NCBI GenBank assembly: GCA_046297935.1
Contig: JBKBHA010000004.1
Location: 124,001 to 188,000 of the forward strand
From: CAYMZZ01 sp046297935
GTDB lineage: Bacteria > Bacteroidota > Bacteroidia > Chitinophagales > Chitinophagaceae
DNA: 64,000 nt
Direction of reading: 5' to 3'
In this document: piece by piece, positions 61,075-64,000 of the stretch
Position numbering within the stretch: the first letter of the stretch is position 1
How the letters are laid out: each line of letters opens with the position of its first letter
Program-made: the position numbers and the translations under genes
Notes under the pieces: model-generated
The model's input: only the letters and a program-made list of their open reading frames with translations
What the model was told of the DNA's origin: nothing
The model's database searches: none

Positions 61075-62141
61075 ACAAGGCAATTAAGTATGCGAAAAAA
61101 GGGGCTATCATTTTCGGCGTAGGTAATGCAGCATTGAATTTAATAAAGCAACTGACCGAGATGAATGAAAATCCTGATCAGAAATTTGACTGGAAAAGAC
61201 TTTTAATCGCTGCAGGTAAAGGCGCAGTGGCAGGCGGAGCCGGTGGATGGCTAATCGGATCTGTTGAGGATCATAATAACTCAAAAATAGCGCCGGTTGA
61301 TACCAATGCTTTTCTTTACAGTGTTGTGCACAAGGTTAAGCTGAATAAGGAAGACCGGCAATATTTAAACCTGCAGGAAAAAGCTGATTTGTTGATAGGA
61401 ATATTGAAAAGCGAATACGCCGGTGAACTAGCTAGTGAGCCATTCAGAATTGGCTCAACTGAAAAGGGCATTGCTTTGCGAAACAAGTTTGACATTGATA
61501 TTGCCCTCTCGTTTAAGAAAAACAGTTTTAGATCAACTGCTGAGATGTTTGATGATCTTGGAGATTTTTTAGAAAGCCTGATCGGGAAGTATTCCATTGT
61601 TAGGGTAAGAGATCAACGTGTATCCATTGGGGTGCTTTTCAGCATTTACGGGAAAGAGTATAAAGTTGATGTAGTCCCGAAAAAAAAGAGCAGCAGCAGC
61701 AAGAAAAATACATCAGGATACCTTTTTGTGAATGATTCCAATTTCTGGATGGACAATTCGACTTATACCAAAACCGATTTTCATGCATTGAAAAATGTAA
61801 GATTAACTGAGGGACAAAAGAAGATTGTAATCATTTTGAAACACTGGAAGATTAAGAATAAAGTACCGATAAGTTCTCATTTATTAGAAGCCCTTGTATT
61901 GGATGCTTATGAGGCAAACCGATACAGAATACCCCGCGGATTGACTGAAAAAGTGATCATGGTACTAAGGTATATTGCAGATAACCTGGATGTGGCCGTT
62001 ATAAGAAGTGTAGAAAATACTAATAACGTCCTGACAAATATTTCTCCTGAAAGTAAGTCCATCACTATAGAAGCCTGCGTTAAAGCCGTTCAGGATTATG
62101 AATATCAACCGAACTCAGTAATCGAAGCGTTTAAGGTTTAG
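61071..62141 (+). CDS. Second CD-NTase-like nucleotidyltransferase with hydrophobic N terminus
   Basis: A 356-residue protein. Residues 1-70 carry two hydrophobic stretches (KKGAIIFGVGNAALNLI and AAGKGAVAGGAGGWLIGS), the second a glycine-zipper-like membrane segment. The rest is a nucleotidyltransferase: RIGSTEKGIAL (Gly128-Ser129), FDIDIALSF (Asp141, Asp143), YKVDVVPKK (Asp200), and ILKHWKIKNKVPISSHLLEALVLDAY, the same helical pattern as in the first cyclase. All catalytic residues seem present. It overlaps the Mrr-like gene by four bases (ATGA), so it belongs to the operon. A membrane-associated second cyclase in one CBASS-like locus is unusual. Confidence 0.8.
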   Translation: MNKAIKYAKKGAIIFGVGNAALNLIKQLTEMNENPDQKFDWKRLLIAAGKGAVAGGAGGWLIGSVEDHNNSKIAPVDTNAFLYSVVHKVKLNKEDRQYLNLQEKADLLIGILKSEYAGELASEPFRIGSTEKGIALRNKFDIDIALSFKKNSFRSTAEMFDDLGDFLESLIGKYSIVRVRDQRVSIGVLFSIYGKEYKVDVVPKKKSSSSKKNTSGYLFVNDSNFWMDNSTYTKTDFHALKNVRLTEGQKKIVIILKHWKIKNKVPISSHLLEALVLDAYEANRYRIPRGLTEKVIMVLRYIADNLDVAVIRSVENTNNVLTNISPESKSITIEACVKAVQDYEYQPNSVIEAFKV

Positions 62142-62591
62142 GAGGAGTTCTTTGAGATAAGGGAGTAAAATCGAGATGGAGTTTTCTTTATTTTGTATTG
62201 ATGATTTGTGTGTTATTTTGCTCTTACTTGTCTTTGTTTTGCTTTTTTAGTGGTCTTTTTGTTGCCCGGATCAGATAAACAATTGATAGTCAGAAAAGGT
62301 TGAATATTGTATTGGAAGATAGCTCGCTCAACTTTTCGTATTCAGTAGGTCTTGCTTTCTAATCTCTTTGGGTTAAAACATGTTGGAGTAATTCAATTCT
62401 TGAAATTCAATAACAAGCTGTTCAACCCAATGCCTTGTACAATCCGGCTCCGGCAACGGGGAGCACTACATATTCGGGTAGCTTAGCGCGAAAGATCAGG
62501 ATTTTGGTGGAGTTTTGCATGGTCCTGCCAACCAGGTCAACTGTTGGAAGAAACCTGGTTCTGCCTATGAAAGCCTTGCAAAATTCATCCT
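62142..62591. other. Gene-free right border of the defence island
   Basis: A 450-base gap with no supported gene. It holds the right direct repeat (62223-62267). The composition returns to that of the main chromosome at about 62430. A short open stretch at 62435-62620 shows no recognisable protein. Confidence 0.6.
62223..62267. repeat. Right copy of direct repeat bounding the defence island
   Basis: CTTACTTGTCTTT (62223-62235) and TTTTTGTTGCCC (62256-62267), matching 55913-55957 with the same internal spacing, 6,310 bases apart. The middle of the repeat has diverged. Confidence 0.5.
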
Positions 62592-63449
62592 ATGTATCTT
62601 CAGTTCCCCGTTCCCGATGATCTGAAACAGTTGGTTAGTTTTTTTTACGCGATGGAATACCATCAGGAAGAGACGGCTTTACAGCCGCTTTTGCCCTCGG
62701 GCACCGAAGTTAACGGCTGGCAATATTCGGGAAAGTGGCGGATAAAGTTCAATCTAAAAAATGGGGTAAAGGATTTTCTGTTGCCTAAGTACTATATAGT
62801 GGGACAACAGACGGTTTCCTATAAACTCACGGCCGTGGATGGGTTGGCAGGTATTTTTGGGGCAGCATTACAACCCGGTACGGCCACCAGGCTCACGGGG
62901 ATTCCGGCTGTACAACTTACCAATAATCCCTTGCCTTCGGAACGGGCTTTTCCGCAAAAAATGATCGAGCCCTTTATCCATCGGTTTAGCCGCTTACAAA
63001 ACCATGAAGAACGTAGGGAATGCCTGATCGATTTTTATCGGCAGTTTAAACAGACAGACGGATACCAGCTTTACCGCGAGGCTTTGCAGATTGTTTATGA
63101 TGCCAAAGCCTGTATATCGGTGAAAGAGCTTTGCGACAAACTGCATGTAAACGAACGCTATTTGCAGCGGGAATTCCGTCGCCATATTGGAATCCCGCCA
63201 TCGGTGTACTTGCAGGTAATGCGCTTTAATAACGTGTTTACCGAGCTATCGCTTGCGCGTGAAAAACAAAATCTGGAAAGCCTCGCCATGTTGTTCAACT
63301 ATTACGATTTGTCGCATTTTAACAAGGAGCATCAGCGGTATTTTGGTATTGCCCCCTCTCAACTCATTCTTGATCATTTTATCCTGCTGAAGGAACTGAT
63401 CAAACAAGGGCCCTATCTGCTTCAGGTACAATTGAATGCTCAAACCTGA
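62592..63449 (+). CDS. AraC family transcriptional regulator
   Basis: A 285-residue regulator. The N-terminal half (about 1-150) looks like the DUF6597-type sensor domain of many Bacteroidota AraC proteins (PLLPSGTEVNGWQY, AALQPGTATRLTGIPA). The C-terminal half has the two helix-turn-helix motifs: SVKELCDKLHVNERYLQREF and LESLAMLFNYYDLSHFNKEH with the ending RYFGIAPSQL. The ligand is unknown. It likely controls the following lipoprotein gene or an unlinked target. ATG 62592 gives a normal N terminus. Confidence 0.9.
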   Translation: MYLQFPVPDDLKQLVSFFYAMEYHQEETALQPLLPSGTEVNGWQYSGKWRIKFNLKNGVKDFLLPKYYIVGQQTVSYKLTAVDGLAGIFGAALQPGTATRLTGIPAVQLTNNPLPSERAFPQKMIEPFIHRFSRLQNHEERRECLIDFYRQFKQTDGYQLYREALQIVYDAKACISVKELCDKLHVNERYLQREFRRHIGIPPSVYLQVMRFNNVFTELSLAREKQNLESLAMLFNYYDLSHFNKEHQRYFGIAPSQLILDHFILLKELIKQGPYLLQVQLNAQT

Positions 63450-63564
63450 ATTTTTTGTCGGGGTTTTACAAGTGATTCTTGTTGGAAATAGCAACATTTA
63501 GGCTGCTAAATTATCACTAAACCCCAAAACTATGAGAACAGGTATCCTGCAAAACAGTACTCTG

Positions 63565-64000
63565 ATGAAAAAAAGTCAAGTTATTTTATTGCTTCCCATC
63601 ATTGGTATTATTGCATTCGGTTGTTCGAAAAAAGACAAGAATTCAACACCCAATTTTTCAGAATATATCGCCGGTTATCAGGAGCATAGCTCGGGAGAGT
63701 TGGTGGCAACGCTATGGGTTAACGGAAGTCCGACATTTCTGACCAACGGCGATTTTGCGTCCACTGCGAATGATGTAGCTAAATCCAACAACGATATTTA
63801 TATAGCCGGCGCAGAAAGGGATACTCCTTCGGCATCGGACCCTTCGGAGCTAAACCAACGGGCTGTTTATTGGAAGAATGGAACGCAAGTTGAATTGACT
63901 GATGGCGGCACAAATGCCGAGGCCTCCGGAATTGCGGTAAGCGGTATGGATGTTTATGTGGCCGGTTCGGAATACAATGCAACAAATTCGCGGTTCAATG
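63565..64000 (+). CDS. Lipoprotein with beta-propeller-like repeats, cut by window end
   Basis: The frame is open to the end of the window, so only the first 145 residues are seen. A lipoprotein signal (KKSQVILLLPIIGIIAFGC, lipid Cys at residue 20) is followed by repeats of the form DIYIAGAE...AVYWKNG...VDVYVAGSE, where a DVYVAG strand and a VYWKNGT strand alternate about every 45 residues. This pattern suggests a beta-propeller surface or periplasmic protein. An in-frame ATG at 63532 is an alternative start. Function unknown. Confidence 0.75.
   Translation, partial: MKKSQVILLLPIIGIIAFGCSKKDKNSTPNFSEYIAGYQEHSSGELVATLWVNGSPTFLTNGDFASTANDVAKSNNDIYIAGAERDTPSASDPSELNQRAVYWKNGTQVELTDGGTNAEASGIAVSGMDVYVAGSEYNATNSRFN

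Noticed and set aside
62435..62620. Short open frame before the AraC gene
   Set aside because: It has 61 residues with no recognisable motif and overlaps the start of a clear gene.

Overview
The window looks like a chromosomal segment from a member of the Bacteroidota, most likely Chitinophagaceae or a close relative. Supporting signs are Bacteroidota-type promoter boxes (TTTG near -33, TAnnTTTG near -7), almost no Shine-Dalgarno sequences, several TTG starts, a DUF4836 lipoprotein, a short NuoG, an ExbB-ExbD-ExbD-TonB cluster, and intergenic spaces filled with degenerate short tandem repeats. No rRNA, complete tRNA or CRISPR array was seen. The assignment is by inspection only.

Layout. 1-2.6 kb: the end of an LptF/LptG-type permease, an exported Fe/Mn superoxide dismutase, a cation-efflux (CDF) transporter and an OsmC-family protein. 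2.6-17.7 kb: an assimilatory sulfate-reduction block. An Rrf2-type regulator is followed by 1-Cys peroxiredoxin, APS/PAPS reductase (cysH), ATP sulfurylase (cysD, cysN), uroporphyrinogen-III methyltransferase, sulfite reductase (cysJ, cysI), and then a siroheme supply line: a 5-aminolevulinate synthase, a HemC-HemD fusion, HemB, and a precorrin-2 dehydrogenase fused to a TauE/SafE-type exporter. The block ends with metZ. Sulfate is activated, reduced to sulfide and fixed into homocysteine, with the sulfite reductase cofactor made in the same block. Two matching dyads at 3082 and 4497 look like operators for the Rrf2 protein.

17.8-33 kb: mostly housekeeping genes on both strands: a sugar-type MFS transporter, two rRNA pseudouridine synthases, RlmN, a thiolase of the 3-oxoadipyl-CoA type, an ABC exporter pair, a DUF4836 lipoprotein, HisS, a low-molecular-weight phosphatase, a PstS-like lipoprotein and a TPR protein. 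A 29-bp perfect hairpin closes this part. 33-48 kb: a full 14-gene respiratory complex I operon (nuoA-N), interrupted between nuoE and nuoF by three small exported proteins (one NlpE-like, two NTF2/DUF4440-like). 48-54 kb: a MacB-like permease, then exbB-exbD-exbD-tonB and a second tonB. 54.4-55.8 kb: mnmE, whose conserved N terminus has no ATG, GTG or TTG start in frame.

55.8-62.3 kb: an AT-rich island between partly matching direct repeats. It carries a six-gene co-directional operon: a cGAS/DncV-like nucleotidyltransferase, an E2-E1 ubiquitin-transfer-like protein (Cap2 type), a JAB/JAMM protease (Cap3 type), two different PD-(D/E)XK-type nuclease-like proteins (DUF6602-like and Mrr-like), and a second nucleotidyltransferase with a hydrophobic, glycine-zipper N terminus. 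The first three genes are the core of a type II CBASS anti-phage system. The two nucleases plus a membrane-type second cyclase-like protein are an unusual effector set and are the best candidate here for something undescribed. 62.6-64 kb: an AraC-family regulator and the start of a lipoprotein gene cut by the window end.
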